Assembly: GCA_910589555.1 (NCBI GenBank)
Contig: CAJUTE010000003.1
Span: 69,953 to 133,952, forward strand
Direction: 5' to 3'
DNA from: an uncultured Muribaculum sp.
GTDB lineage: Bacteria > Bacteroidota > Bacteroidia > Bacteroidales > Muribaculaceae
Length of the DNA: 64,000 nt
A model generated the notes under the pieces. The model worked only from the letters and a program-made list of their open reading frames with translations, was not told the origin of the DNA and did no database searches. A program made the position numbers and the translations under genes. Below, piece by piece: positions 17,587 to 27,500 of this stretch. Numbering within the stretch: position 1 is the first letter of the stretch; every line of letters begins with the position of its first letter.

Positions 17587-18024
17587 ATGGCAAAAAGTGA
17601 AGTTAGAATCGACAAATGGCTCTGGGCGGTGAGAATCTTTAAAACAAGAACCATAGCCACCGAAGCTTGCAAAAAAGGGAGAGTAATGATGGGCGACACA
17701 CCGGTGAAGCCGTCACGCACAATAAAGGTCGATGATGTGATAAAAGTCAGGAAGCCGCCGGTCACCTATTCGTTCAGAGTAAAAGCATTGACTGAAAACA
17801 GGCTCGGAGCAAAACTCGTTCCTGATTACATGGAGAATATAACTCCGAAGTCAGAACTTGATCTGCTCGAAATAGTAAAAATCTCCGGATTCATCGACAG
17901 AAGAAAGGGGCTTGGACGCCCTACCAAGCGAGAGGGTCGAGAGCTTAACCGCTTCAAAGAAGATTCCTTTGACGATGGATGGGATTTTGATTTTGACTTC
18001 GACGAAGATGATGACGACGAGTAG
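17587..18024 (+). CDS. S4-domain RNA-binding protein, Hsp15 (HslR) family
   Basis: Protein of 145 aa. The N-terminal S4 fold (about 7-65) has RIDKWLWAVRIFKTRT and ACKKGRVMMGD. E. coli Hsp15 binds free 50S subunits that carry peptidyl-tRNA and helps clear stalled translation, which fits its place right after pth. The C-terminus is unlike E. coli HslR: it ends in a run of about fourteen Asp/Glu with Phe/Trp. It is the third gene of the rplY-pth run and is followed by a terminator. Confidence 0.88.
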   Translation: MAKSEVRIDKWLWAVRIFKTRTIATEACKKGRVMMGDTPVKPSRTIKVDDVIKVRKPPVTYSFRVKALTENRLGAKLVPDYMENITPKSELDLLEIVKISGFIDRRKGLGRPTKREGRELNRFKEDSFDDGWDFDFDFDEDDDDE

Positions 18025-18054
18025 CCTTATGAAATCTTCATACTAACCCATAAT

Positions 18055-18100
18055 AACAACAGGGGCACGCGTTTTGCACGTGTGCCCCCGTTGTTTTATT
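18055..18100 (+). terminator. Terminator after the rplY-pth-S4 run
   Basis: Long stem (AACAAC-GGGGCAC paired with GTGCCCCC-GTTGTT) with a short loop and a TTTTATT tail. It lies between converging genes and could serve both. Confidence 0.8.
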
Positions 18101-18117
18101 ATCCACTTGCCTCCGGA

Positions 18118-19020
18118 TCAGAAGAGCTTGGCTGGATATGTGCCGTCGGCGTGCAGCTCGGCAAACTTGTCAACCACTCCCTGACGGTCGGCAGCGTATG
18201 TCACTCCAAACCATTTGGAATCGGTGTCAAGCACTTTTACAGTCGCCTCTCCTGAGTTAATCAGCGTGTCAATTACAAGAGGAATAAAGAACTCTGCTTT
18301 TGGTGTATTGAGGTCTTTATCGAGGAATTTCACGAATTCACGCTCGCTGTAATCGAAATAATCAGGAGTGAAGCCCCACAAATTCATAGACACAGGAGTT
18401 TTGGGGTCAAGATGCTGTATCTCCCCTTTCTCATCGGTGAAGAAAATGTCATGATTTTCATCGTAAGCGATGGCTGTGCGTTCAACCACTGAAGTGAGGT
18501 ATCCATCCTTGGTTGAGCATACGCCACGCGCCACCGATCCATTTTCGGTCATTGTATTTCCTACGCGGAATCCTACCATGCAGTAATCCCCTTTACGGTC
18601 GCGAGGACGCATAAGCTCTTCAGCCATCACACGGAATGCGTCACGACCATAAAAATCGTCGGCATTTATTACCGCGAAAGGCTCGTTGATCGCATCTTTT
18701 CCCATCATTACCGCATGGTTGGTGCCCCAAGGCTTTGTGCGGTCGGCAGGACAAGTATATCCCTCAGGAAGGGCATCAACAGCCTGGAATACCACTTCTA
18801 CGGGCACATGACCTTCATATTTAGATACAATTTTCTCACGGAATTCAGTCTCAAAATCTTTTCTTATCACAAACACAATCTTACCAAAACCTGACTTTAC
18901 GGCATCGTAGATTGAATAGTCCATGATGGTCTCTCCATTAGGTCCAAGCGAATCAAGCTGCTTAAGACCACCATAACGGCTGCCCATTCCGGCAGCAAGC
19001 ACAAATAATGTTGGTTTCAT
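18118..19020 (-). CDS. Sugar nucleotidyltransferase (NDP-sugar pyrophosphorylase family)
   Basis: Protein of 300 aa with the pyrophosphorylase opening LAAGMGSRYGGLKQLD (about 8-23), the GXGXR-like nucleotide loop, and the metal-binding INADDFYGRD near 120. It is the third gene of galK-galM-this, nine bases after galM. The family makes UDP- or dNDP-sugars from sugar 1-phosphates. Since no galT is present, it may use galactose 1-phosphate from GalK and UTP to give UDP-galactose, or make UDP-glucose. The operon position supports this; sequence alone does not settle the substrate. Confidence 0.85.
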   Translation of the reverse strand: MKPTLFVLAAGMGSRYGGLKQLDSLGPNGETIMDYSIYDAVKSGFGKIVFVIRKDFETEFREKIVSKYEGHVPVEVVFQAVDALPEGYTCPADRTKPWGTNHAVMMGKDAINEPFAVINADDFYGRDAFRVMAEELMRPRDRKGDYCMVGFRVGNTMTENGSVARGVCSTKDGYLTSVVERTAIAYDENHDIFFTDEKGEIQHLDPKTPVSMNLWGFTPDYFDYSEREFVKFLDKDLNTPKAEFFIPLVIDTLINSGEATVKVLDTDSKWFGVTYAADRQGVVDKFAELHADGTYPAKLF

Positions 19021-19028
19021 TACTATAA

Positions 19029-20072
19029 TTATTTCGTTTTAAAACGGAAAACAATCGTTTGCTCATACACTTCACCCGGACCGAGCAACTGGCACGGGAA
19101 TGACTTATGATTGGGGGCGTCGGGGAATCCCTGACACTCTATAGCCACGCCATCATAATCCTGATAGTCTTTGCCTGATTTACTTTTGGGCGATCCGGCA
19201 AGCCAGTTGCCTGTATAGACCTGCGTACCCGGCTGAGTGGTGAGCACCTCAAGGACGCGTCCGCTCTCCTCCGAGCACAGTTCCGCCGCCTGATTGAGAG
19301 TGTGTTTGCGCCAATGATCTATCACCCAGCAATGGTCATAACCTTTGCCTATCTTCAACGGCTCAAAATCGGCATTAATCTCGGCTCCTATCTCTTTCGC
19401 ATTCACGAAATCCATAGGAGTGCCTTTTACCGGAGCTATCTCTCCTGTCGGGATCTGAGTCTTATCGGTGGGCAGATAAGATGATGCATTCAGCTTCAAT
19501 TTATGCTTAAGGATGTTTCCGTTACCCTCGCCATTAAGATTGAAGTAGGCGTGGTTAGTGAGGTTTATCACTGTCTTGGAGTCACATTCCGCACTGTATT
19601 CTATGGTAAGCTCATTCTGCTCGTTCCATGAATATATCACAGTCACGTCGAGATTGCCGGGATAGCCCTCTTCCCCATCGGCTGAATGATAAGTGAATTT
19701 CACATGGCTGCCTTTTGCTTCCGATTTCCAGATGCGGTTCATGAAGCCCGTGGGTCCTCCATGAAGAGCATTAGGGCCATTGTTGGTGGCAAGAGTGTAT
19801 TCCTTTCCTCCTATCTTGAAATGCCCCAAAGCTATGCGGTTGGCATATCTGCCCGGAGTTTTGCCGGCACAAGGACCGTCGTTCACGTAATCGGCAGCGT
19901 CAGCATATCCAAGAACCACATCGTCCATCTTTCCATTACGGTCAGGCACGACCACGCTTACTATACCTGCACCGAGGCTCGAAAGAGTCACGGAAGCGCC
20001 ACTATTATTCTTTAACGTATAAAGAGTGATATCGCCCAGAGGCGATTTCACTCTATTTGTTTTTATATCCAT
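19029..20072 (-). CDS. galM: Aldose 1-epimerase (galactose mutarotase)
   Basis: Interconverts alpha and beta anomers of galactose/glucose so that GalK receives alpha-galactose. Protein of 347 aa. Family residues are present: PGRYANRI (substrate-binding Asn/Arg) near 81, NGPNALHGGPTGF near 107, LTNHAYFNLNG with the catalytic His near 175, DHCWVID near 245, and the catalytic Glu in VAIECQGFPDAPNH near 310. There is no signal peptide, so it acts in the cytoplasm, unlike some exported Bacteroides mutarotases. It lies 18 bases after galK. Confidence 0.95.
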   Translation of the reverse strand: MDIKTNRVKSPLGDITLYTLKNNSGASVTLSSLGAGIVSVVVPDRNGKMDDVVLGYADAADYVNDGPCAGKTPGRYANRIALGHFKIGGKEYTLATNNGPNALHGGPTGFMNRIWKSEAKGSHVKFTYHSADGEEGYPGNLDVTVIYSWNEQNELTIEYSAECDSKTVINLTNHAYFNLNGEGNGNILKHKLKLNASSYLPTDKTQIPTGEIAPVKGTPMDFVNAKEIGAEINADFEPLKIGKGYDHCWVIDHWRKHTLNQAAELCSEESGRVLEVLTTQPGTQVYTGNWLAGSPKSKSGKDYQDYDGVAIECQGFPDAPNHKSFPCQLLGPGEVYEQTIVFRFKTK

Positions 20073-20090
20073 TATTCTATCGTTTTGCTC

Positions 20091-21230
20091 TTAATCTATC
20101 TTACGGGCACCATCAGAAATGACCACATCATATACCTGAGGTTCATGCCCATATTTTTCTGCAAATTTTGCTTTTGCCGTTTCGATGAACTTGTCATACA
20201 GATCATCTTTCACCAGGTTGATTGTGCAACCTCCGAATCCGCCGCCCATGATACGCGATCCGGTGACGCCACATTCTTTTGCAATGTCATTCAGGTAATC
20301 AAGCTCTACGCAGCTCACTTCATACAGCTTTGACATTCCTTCATGGGTCTTGTACATGCGATCGCCTACAGTGTCATAATCGCCACGCTGTAATGCGTCG
20401 CACACGTCAAGCACACGCTGTTTCTCTTCGATCACATACTTGGCACGGTTATAGTCTTCAGCGCTAATCTGATCCTTGACTTTTTCAAGGTCGTCCATCG
20501 ACGCATCGCGCAATGTTTCGACGCCAATAACCGAAGCCACGTGTTCGCATGACGCACGACGCTTGTTATACGGGGAGTCCACGAGCTCATGTTTCACTTT
20601 AGAATCAAGAAGCACGAGACGATACCCCTCAGGGTTGAACGGATAATATTCATGTTCAAGAGAGCGGCAGTCAAGACGCATGAGATTTCCGGCTTTGCCG
20701 AACACCGATGCAAATTGGTCCATAATGCCGCAGTTCACTCCGCAATAGTTGTGCTCGGTCGACTGGCCTATCAACGCAAGCTCAAACTTGTCGATCTTAT
20801 TGGCATTGAACATATCATTAAACGCAAAAGCAAAGCAGCTTTCCAACGCCGCCGATGATGACAAGCCGGCACCAAGAGGCACATTGCCCGCGAATACTGC
20901 ATCGAAGCCTTTCACTTCTCCGCCACGCTTTATGATTTCACGGCACACGCCGAATATATATCTTGCCCACTGCTGTGAAGGAGCATCAGCCTCTTCCAAT
21001 CCGAACTCCGCATATTCATTGATATCCACCGAGTATACTCTCACTTTGTCAGTGCCATTGGGCTTTATCTCAGCCATTATCACTTTGTCGATAGCTCCGG
21101 GGAATACGAATCCGCCATTGTAATCGGTATGCTCTCCTATGAGGTTTATGCGTCCGGCAGAAGCGTACATCTGACCTTCGTTACCGAAATGACGGGTGAA
21201 TTGATCCCGGATTGTTTCTTTCATGTCCAT
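20091..21230 (-). CDS. galK: Galactokinase
   Basis: Phosphorylates galactose to galactose 1-phosphate (Leloir pathway). Protein of 379 aa of the GHMP kinase superfamily: signature GRINLIGEHTDYNGG (about 24-38), ATP-binding PLGAGLSSSAALE near 115, NYCGVNCGIMDQFASVFG near 155 with the catalytic Asp, and GSRIMGGGFGGCTINL near 325. It is the first gene of the gal run, with its own promoter. Confidence 0.97.
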   Translation of the reverse strand: MDMKETIRDQFTRHFGNEGQMYASAGRINLIGEHTDYNGGFVFPGAIDKVIMAEIKPNGTDKVRVYSVDINEYAEFGLEEADAPSQQWARYIFGVCREIIKRGGEVKGFDAVFAGNVPLGAGLSSSAALESCFAFAFNDMFNANKIDKFELALIGQSTEHNYCGVNCGIMDQFASVFGKAGNLMRLDCRSLEHEYYPFNPEGYRLVLLDSKVKHELVDSPYNKRRASCEHVASVIGVETLRDASMDDLEKVKDQISAEDYNRAKYVIEEKQRVLDVCDALQRGDYDTVGDRMYKTHEGMSKLYEVSCVELDYLNDIAKECGVTGSRIMGGGFGGCTINLVKDDLYDKFIETAKAKFAEKYGHEPQVYDVVISDGARKID

Positions 21231-21278
21231 ATCGAAATAGTGTTTTAAAATATTGAATTTAAAGTTTGTTTGTTACTG

Positions 21279-21307
21279 CAAATATAACATTAAATTCACG
21301 AAAACAA
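21279..21307 (-). promoter_or_regulatory. Promoter of the galK-galM operon (TTG-N18-TATATTTG)
   Basis: On the minus strand, TATATTTG at 21286-21279 with TTG at 21307-21305. The predicted start site is near 21275, giving a leader of about 45 bases. No operator repeat is obvious. Confidence 0.7.
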
Positions 21308-21354
21308 TCGCTTTTTTGTACCAAAATAAGTTCACCGGCGCCATTAGGTATAAA

Positions 21355-21402
21355 ATTTATAAAAATCGCTCCAAAAGCTGAAATGCTCATGAAGCGATTT
21401 TA
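21355..21402 (-). terminator. Probable terminator of rprY
   Basis: A 9-bp perfect stem (AAAATCGCT, 21362-21370, with 21393-21401) reading into T-rich sequence on the minus strand. The loop is long (22 bases) with a possible inner stem. Confidence 0.55.
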
Positions 21403-21437
21403 ATTCATCTGCCATTTTTCAGGCTCGGTTCAGTCGT

Positions 21438-22148
21438 TTATCCCACTTTCGGTTCAACCTCCGGGGCAATCAACTTATATCCCTTTCCGTGGATGTTAAT
21501 GATTTCGATTGACGGATCGTCCTTAAGATGTTTACGCAGTTTGGTGATGTAAACGTCCATTGAACGTGCGTTAAAGTAATTATCGTCGATCCATATCGTC
21601 TTAAGCGCGAAGTTTCGCTCAAGGATTTCATTGACATGGGCACATAGCAGGCTAAGCAATTCCGACTCCTTGGTGGTAAGTTTTGTAACCTTGTCGCCAA
21701 TCATAAGAGTCTGCTTCTGGGTGTCAAATGTGAAGTTGCCAATCTTATACATTGTCACTTCCTTGCCCTTCTTGCCCTTTACGCGACGCAATATAGCCTC
21801 AATACGGAACACAAGCTCCTCCATTGAGAAAGGTTTGGTGATATAATCATCAGCTCCAATCTTGAAGCCTTCGAGGATATCCTCTTTCAATGATTTGGCA
21901 GTAAGGAATATGATTGGCACCTCCGAATTTACGGTGCGAATCTCCTGAGCCATTGAAAAACCATCTTTCTTGGGCATCATCACATCCAGAACGCACAAAT
22001 CGTACTTCCCTTTAAGAAAAGCTTTGTATCCGGCATCACCGTCAGGATATAGATCGGCGTTGAAACCTTTTGCCTGAAGATATTCTCGCAGCAACATGCC
22101 AAGATTCTCATCATCTTCGCATAGTAATATACGCAGTCTTTCTTCCAT
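21438..22148 (-). CDS. rprY: OmpR-family response regulator RprY
   Basis: DNA-binding response regulator of the Bacteroides RprXY system. Protein of 236 aa: receiver domain 1-125 with acidic pocket EDD (11-13), phospho-acceptor D55 in CVLDVMMPK, Thr in FLTAK and Lys in YITKPF; winged-helix domain about 135-228 with RSMDVYITKLRKHLKDD. It matches what I know of B. fragilis RprY closely. In Bacteroides, RprXY overexpression affects tetracycline-resistance genes, and RprY binds genes for stress and metabolism. It lies six bases after rprX. Confidence 0.93.
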   Translation of the reverse strand: MEERLRILLCEDDENLGMLLREYLQAKGFNADLYPDGDAGYKAFLKGKYDLCVLDVMMPKKDGFSMAQEIRTVNSEVPIIFLTAKSLKEDILEGFKIGADDYITKPFSMEELVFRIEAILRRVKGKKGKEVTMYKIGNFTFDTQKQTLMIGDKVTKLTTKESELLSLLCAHVNEILERNFALKTIWIDDNYFNARSMDVYITKLRKHLKDDPSIEIINIHGKGYKLIAPEVEPKVG

Positions 22149-22154
22149 AATAGT

Positions 22155-23678
22155 TTAATTTTTAGTAAGTGGTAATATAATTATAAATGTTGTTCCTATT
22201 CCAAATTCGCTTTCTACCCTGATGTCGCCTTTAAGCTCCTTTATCATCTTGTTGACGTAAGCCAATCCGAGTCCGAAGCCTTTGACATCGTGGCGGTTGC
22301 CTGTAGAAACACGATAGAATTTTTCAAATATCTTTTTCATGTCCTCCTTGCGAAGACCGATACCGTTGTCGGAAATCCTTATCTCAAGACGCTCACCGGA
22401 TATGTCCTGCGTGCTGACCTTCAGCATAAGCGGCTCATCCTCCTTTCTGTATTTAACGGCATTGTCAAGAAGATTGAATATCACATTGGTGAAGTGCATT
22501 TCATCCACTTCCACGGTAGAATCGGTCGCTTCAAGGCTGCTGATTATCTGGCCGCCGTAGCGCTCCACTTTGAGCTTGAATGTGGATACGATGTTGGCGA
22601 TAGCCTTGTTGGCATCCACATCCTGCAATCGCAATGTTGCTTTCTGGCGGTCAAACATTGACATCTGCAACACTTTTTCCACCTGGAAGCGCAATCGCTT
22701 GGTCTCATCATTTATCACGGTCGAGATATGCTGCATCATAGCCGGCGACTTCCTCACGCTATCATCATTGAGCATCTGGGCAGCCAGAGAGATGGAGGAT
22801 ATCGGCGTCTTGAACTCATGGGTCATGTTGTTGATGAAGTCATTTTTCATCTCGGTGAGTCTCTTTTGCCTGAAGGCGACTATAATAGTATAGAGGAAGA
22901 CGATGAGAAGTATAAACGTGAAGATGAAGGATGGTATCATGAACTTGATGGACGACATGATATAATCCTTCTTTGTGGGGAAATACACTTTAATGGAATT
23001 GGAGCGGCTTGCCGGATCATTAGGGAAGAGCACTTGAACAAACGAGCTGTTGGAATTCACATTTGCCGCATCATACCCTGCCGACTTATAGACAATTCCG
23101 CCACCTCTGTTGACCACTGCATATTCAAACGGCAGATTGAGCCCGTTGTTGTCAAATTCGGTACGCAGATATCCGTCAACCACCGCCGAGTCGGCACGTT
23201 CCCTTATCGGACGATTGCTTGACTGACTTAATATATTGAAAATCACCTCATTCAACAATCCTCGTTGATAGAGATACTGACCGCGTATGGTCTCCTGCAT
23301 GGTGCGGAAACGATCAGAAGGTATGTTGCCATTCAGCTTAGGCAACGACTTGAAGTCGCCCTGTATGGTGAGATTTGCCTCAAGCCCATCGGGGGTGGTG
23401 AATGAATAATTAAAGCTGCCTATGCCATTGCGATTGTTTTTGTCAATCTGATTGTATAAAGATTGCTCGATGGCAAGGGCGTCCTCTTCAAGAAAATGCC
23501 GGGTCTCATCCTGCTCAAGAGCAGTAGACACGCTGTAGAGGCTTCGCCTCACCCCTTCAGCAAACTGATCGTCGCGCATCCTGACCATGTTTTTCATATA
23601 CATAATCTGAATGCACAGCAAGCCACTGAAAGTCAGAGCCATTATAATCGTCAAAAACCAAATAGTCGCCTTTTTCAT
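22155..23678 (-). CDS. rprX: Sensor histidine kinase RprX
   Basis: Inner-membrane sensor kinase, 507 aa. One helix at about 5-28 and a second at about 245-268 enclose a periplasmic sensor domain of some 215 aa. HisKA follows with the phospho-acceptor His in NMTHEFKTPISS near 290, then HATPase: LLDNAVKYR (N box), ISDNGIGL (G1), KGFGLGLAYV (G2). The ligand is unknown. It is cotranscribed with rprY. Confidence 0.93.
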   Translation of the reverse strand: MKKATIWFLTIIMALTFSGLLCIQIMYMKNMVRMRDDQFAEGVRRSLYSVSTALEQDETRHFLEEDALAIEQSLYNQIDKNNRNGIGSFNYSFTTPDGLEANLTIQGDFKSLPKLNGNIPSDRFRTMQETIRGQYLYQRGLLNEVIFNILSQSSNRPIRERADSAVVDGYLRTEFDNNGLNLPFEYAVVNRGGGIVYKSAGYDAANVNSNSSFVQVLFPNDPASRSNSIKVYFPTKKDYIMSSIKFMIPSFIFTFILLIVFLYTIIVAFRQKRLTEMKNDFINNMTHEFKTPISSISLAAQMLNDDSVRKSPAMMQHISTVINDETKRLRFQVEKVLQMSMFDRQKATLRLQDVDANKAIANIVSTFKLKVERYGGQIISSLEATDSTVEVDEMHFTNVIFNLLDNAVKYRKEDEPLMLKVSTQDISGERLEIRISDNGIGLRKEDMKKIFEKFYRVSTGNRHDVKGFGLGLAYVNKMIKELKGDIRVESEFGIGTTFIIILPLTKN

Positions 23679-23798
23679 TTTGTTAAACGCCTTTCACTTG
23701 GGTGAAGTTTTTTTATTATTATATAATGTTAACAAATAGAGCGGCCAATTGTTTGTTTGGCATCGAGAATTATCGCCCTATTATTTAACGATTAAATG

Positions 23799-23806
23799 CA
23801 AAATTA
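23799..23806 (-). promoter_or_regulatory. Candidate promoter -7 box of rprXY (TAATTTTG on minus strand)
   Basis: Exact TAnnTTTG match, but it implies a leader of about 115 bases, so a closer promoter of another type cannot be excluded. The 360-bp gap 23679-24038 otherwise holds only the tRNA terminator. Confidence 0.45.
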
Positions 23807-23994
23807 ACAAAATAATGTGAAAAACAAAAGATTCCGGCAAAATCTTGATAGAATTTTAAGCACATAATTTTCCGATATCATAAAACAGTGACAGAACCAC
23901 AATCAAATCAACAAACCAATACATCAAAAACATTGGCTCCCCTCGCCGCGGAGCTCCACCATAACCAATTCTGCCACAAAATAAATCATGCAAT

Positions 23995-24032
23995 AATAAA
24001 AAAGAGAGATTTCTGAATGAAATCTCTCTTAC
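23995..24032 (-). terminator. Terminator of the tRNA-Pro gene
   Basis: A 12-bp perfect inverted repeat (AAGAGAGATTTC and its complement) with a 5-base loop, followed on the minus strand by seven or more T. Confidence 0.8.
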
Positions 24033-24038
24033 TTTTTG

Positions 24039-24112
24039 TCGGGGTGACTAGACTCGAACTAGCGACCTCACGCCCCCCAGACGCGTACTCTAACCAACTG
24101 AGCTACACCCCG
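24039..24112 (-). tRNA. tRNA-Pro (anticodon GGG)
   Basis: Read on the minus strand it folds as a cloverleaf: acceptor CGGGGTG with CACCCCG, D stem GCTC/GAGT, anticodon stem CGCGT/GCGTG with loop CTGGGGG (anticodon GGG), T stem GCTAG/CTAGT with loop TTCGAGT, discriminator A. CCA is not encoded. It reads CCC/CCU codons. It has its own promoter and terminator. Confidence 0.95.
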
Positions 24113-24129
24113 ATTTCTGAAAAGCGATG

Positions 24130-24137
24130 CAAAGTTA
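24130..24137 (-). promoter_or_regulatory. Promoter -7 box of tRNA-Pro (TAACTTTG on minus strand)
   Basis: Exact TAnnTTTG match; the predicted start is about 14 bases before the mature 5' end. The gap 24113-24506 contains this box, the nifJ promoter and otherwise only AT-rich sequence. Confidence 0.7.
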
Positions 24138-24406
24138 GGCATCATTTCCGATATTTCCAAATTTATCGAACAAAAATATTAAATATTTACAAATTTTAAC
24201 TATTCCAATTTAATAACCACCTGATTATCTGTCGATTCGTACTTTTGCCAAAATTCGCATTTGAATCTCATTATTTTTGAGCAAGCTGAAAATTTACACC
24301 TTCTATATTGATTTAACACACACCCTACTCCCTTGTTCATCATTCTTCGACAACACCTCCTCATATATAATGAATCCAAAATGGTCAGCATCTTTTTGAT
24401 TATTTT

Positions 24407-24438
24407 TTTGGGGATTATTGGATTTATACTTAAATTTG
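24407..24438 (+). promoter_or_regulatory. Promoter of nifJ: TTTG-N20-TAAATTTG
   Basis: Full match to the Bacteroidetes consensus, with TTTG at 24407-24410 and TAAATTTG at 24431-24438. This is the best-formed promoter in the window and predicts a leader of about 65 bases. Confidence 0.8.
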
Positions 24439-24506
24439 CCAAATAAATAAAGAGTCTGAAACCTGAAAATATCCAATATATTCCTAATAAATAGATTACA
24501 CTAACT

Positions 24507-27500
24507 ATGAGTAAAGAAAAGAAATTCTTGACCTGTGATGGTAATCAAGCCGCTGCGCACGTGAGCTATATGTTCTCGGAAGTAGCTGCAATCTACCCTA
24601 TCACTCCATCGTCGACAATGGCAGAATATGTCGATGAATGGGCAGCCGCAGGACGTAAAAACATCTTCGGCGAAACTGTTCTTGTGCAAGAAATGCAGTC
24701 AGAGGCAGGTGCTGCCGGTGCCGTTCACGGCTCTCTTCAGGCAGGCGCCCTCACTTCTACTTATACAGCATCACAAGGACTCTTGCTGATGATTCCTAAT
24801 ATGTATAAGATCGCAGGTGAATTGCTTCCTTGCGTGTTCCACGTATCAGCTCGTACACTCGCTTCTCACGCGCTCAGCATCTTCGGCGACCACCAGGACG
24901 TAATGTCAGTTCGTCAGACCGGTTTCGCCATGCTCGCTGAAGGATCAGTACAGGAGGTTATGGATCTCGCCGGCGTAGCTCACCTTGCTACAATCAAATC
25001 ACGCGTTCCTTTCGTGAACTTCTTCGACGGATTCCGTACTTCTCACGAGATCCAGAAGATCGAAATGCTTGAGAACGAAGATTTGGCTCCCCTTTTGGAT
25101 CGCGAAGCTCTTGCCGATTTCCGCAACCGCGCATTGAGCCCGTCAAATCCTGTTGCCCGCGGTATGGCTGAAAACCCCGACGTTTTCTTCCAGCATCGTG
25201 AAGCTTGCAACAAATTCTACGATGCAGTTCCTGAAATCGTAGAAGATTACATGAACAAAATTTCAGAAATCACCGGTCGTAAATACGGCTTGTTCAACTA
25301 TTACGGAGCTCCCGACGCAGAACGCGTGATCATCGCTATGGGTTCAGTAACTCAGGCTGCTCAGGAAGCTATCGACTACTTGGTTGAAAAAGGCGAAAAA
25401 GTAGGTTTGGTTTCTGTTCATCTTTACCGTCCGTTCTCTGCTAAGCATTTCCTTGCAGCAGTTCCCAAAACTGCAAAACGCATCGCTGTGCTTGACCGCA
25501 CTAAAGAACCCGGAGCAAAGGGCGAACCGTTGTATCTTGATGTAGTAGACTGCTACTATGGCGACGCTAACGCTCCTGAAATCGTAGGCGGCCGTTACGG
25601 TCTTGCATCTAAGGACACTACTCCCGCACAGATCATCTCTGTATATGAGAACCTTGCTCTTCCCCAGCCCAAGAACAACTTCACTCTTGGTATCGTAGAC
25701 GACGTGACATTCCAGTCACTCCCCATGAAGGAAGAGATCGCTCTTGGCGATAAGAGCACTTACGAAGCTAAGTTCTTCGGTCTCGGTGCTGACGGTACTG
25801 TAGGCGCCAACAAGAACTCAGTGAAGATCATCGGTGACAACACCAACAAGTATTGCCAGGCATACTTCTCTTATGACTCTAAGAAGTCAGGTGGTTTCAC
25901 TTGCTCTCACCTCCGTTTCGGCGACGCTCCTATCCGTTCTACCTACCTCGTAACCACTCCTAACTTCGTAGCTTGCCACGTTCAGGCATATCTCCACATG
26001 TATGATGTGACCCGTGGTCTCCGCGACAATGGAACATTCCTTCTTAACACTATCTGGGAAGGCGAGGAACTTGCAAAGAACTTGCCTAACAAGGTTAAGC
26101 GTTACTTCGCAGAACACAACATCAATGTATATTACATCAACGCAACTAAGATTGCACAGGAAATAGGTCTTGGCAACCGCACAAACACTATCCTCCAGTC
26201 AGCATTCTTCCGCATCACCGAGGTTATCCCTGTTGACCTTGCTATCGAGCAGATGAAGAAATTCATCGTGAAGAGCTACGGCAAGAAGGGTCAGGATGTG
26301 GTTGATAAGAACTATGCTGCTGTTGACCGTGGTGGTGAATACAAAGTGCTTGCTGTTGATCCCGCATGGGCTAACCTTGCTGATGACGCTGTTGCTCCTA
26401 ACAACGATCCTGAATTCATCAACAAGATTGTTCGTCCTATCAACGCACAGGATGGCGACCTTCTCCCTGTTTCAGCATTCGTTGGTGACGAAGACGGAAC
26501 TTGGATGCAGGGCACTGCAAAATACGAAAAGCGTGGTGTTGCAGCATTCGTTCCCGAATGGAAGCTTGAAAACTGTATCCAGTGTAACAAGTGTGCTTAC
26601 GTTTGTCCTCACGCTGCTATCCGTCCGTTCGTGCTTACTCCCGACGAAATGGCTAAGGCTCCGTTCGGCGAAAACGGCACAATCCCCGCTATCGGCAAGA
26701 CATTCACCGATATGCGTTTCATCCAGGCTGTAGACGTTCTCGATTGTCTCGGTTGCGGCAACTGTGTTGACGTATGTCCGGGCAAGAAGGGCGAAAAGGC
26801 TCTCGTTATGAAGCCTCTCGAATCACAGCTCGATGTTCAGAAGGATTGGGATTACTGCGTTGCTGACGTTAAGTCAAAAGCTTCATTGGTTGACACCAAG
26901 GCTAACGTGAAGAACTCTCAGTTCGCAACTCCCCTATTTGAATTCTCAGGCGCTTGCTCTGGTTGCGGTGAAACTCCTTATGTTAAGTTGATCACTCAAC
27001 TCTTCGGCGATCGTGAAATCGTAGCTAATGCTACCGGATGTAGCTCTATCTACTCCGGATCTGTGCCCTCTACTCCTTACACTAAGGATGAAAACGGCAA
27101 CGGTCCTGCATGGGCTAACTCACTCTTCGAGGACTTCTGCGAATTCGGTCTCGGTATGACTCTCGCTGATGAGAAACTTCGTGCCCGTCTTGACGGTGAA
27201 GTTCGCGGTCTTCTCGAATGTCCCAAGTGCAGCGACGAAATCAAGGCTCTCGCTACTCGTTGGCTTGACGAAAAGGACAACGCCGACAGCAGCCGCGAAA
27301 TCGCCAACAAGCTCGTTCCTTTGATGGAAGCTTGCGGATGCGATGCTTGCAAGCGAGTTCTTGAATTGAAGCATTATCTCGTAAAACGCAGCCAGTGGAT
27401 CATCGGTGGTGACGGTGCTTCTTATGACATCGGCTTCGGCGGTCTTGACCACGCAATCGCTTCAGGCAAGAACATCAACATCCTTGTTCTCGATACTGAG

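Noticed and set aside
24200..24442. Minus-strand 80-aa ORF upstream of nifJ
   Set aside because: It overlaps the nifJ promoter, has no recognisable domain and sits in AT-rich intergenic DNA.
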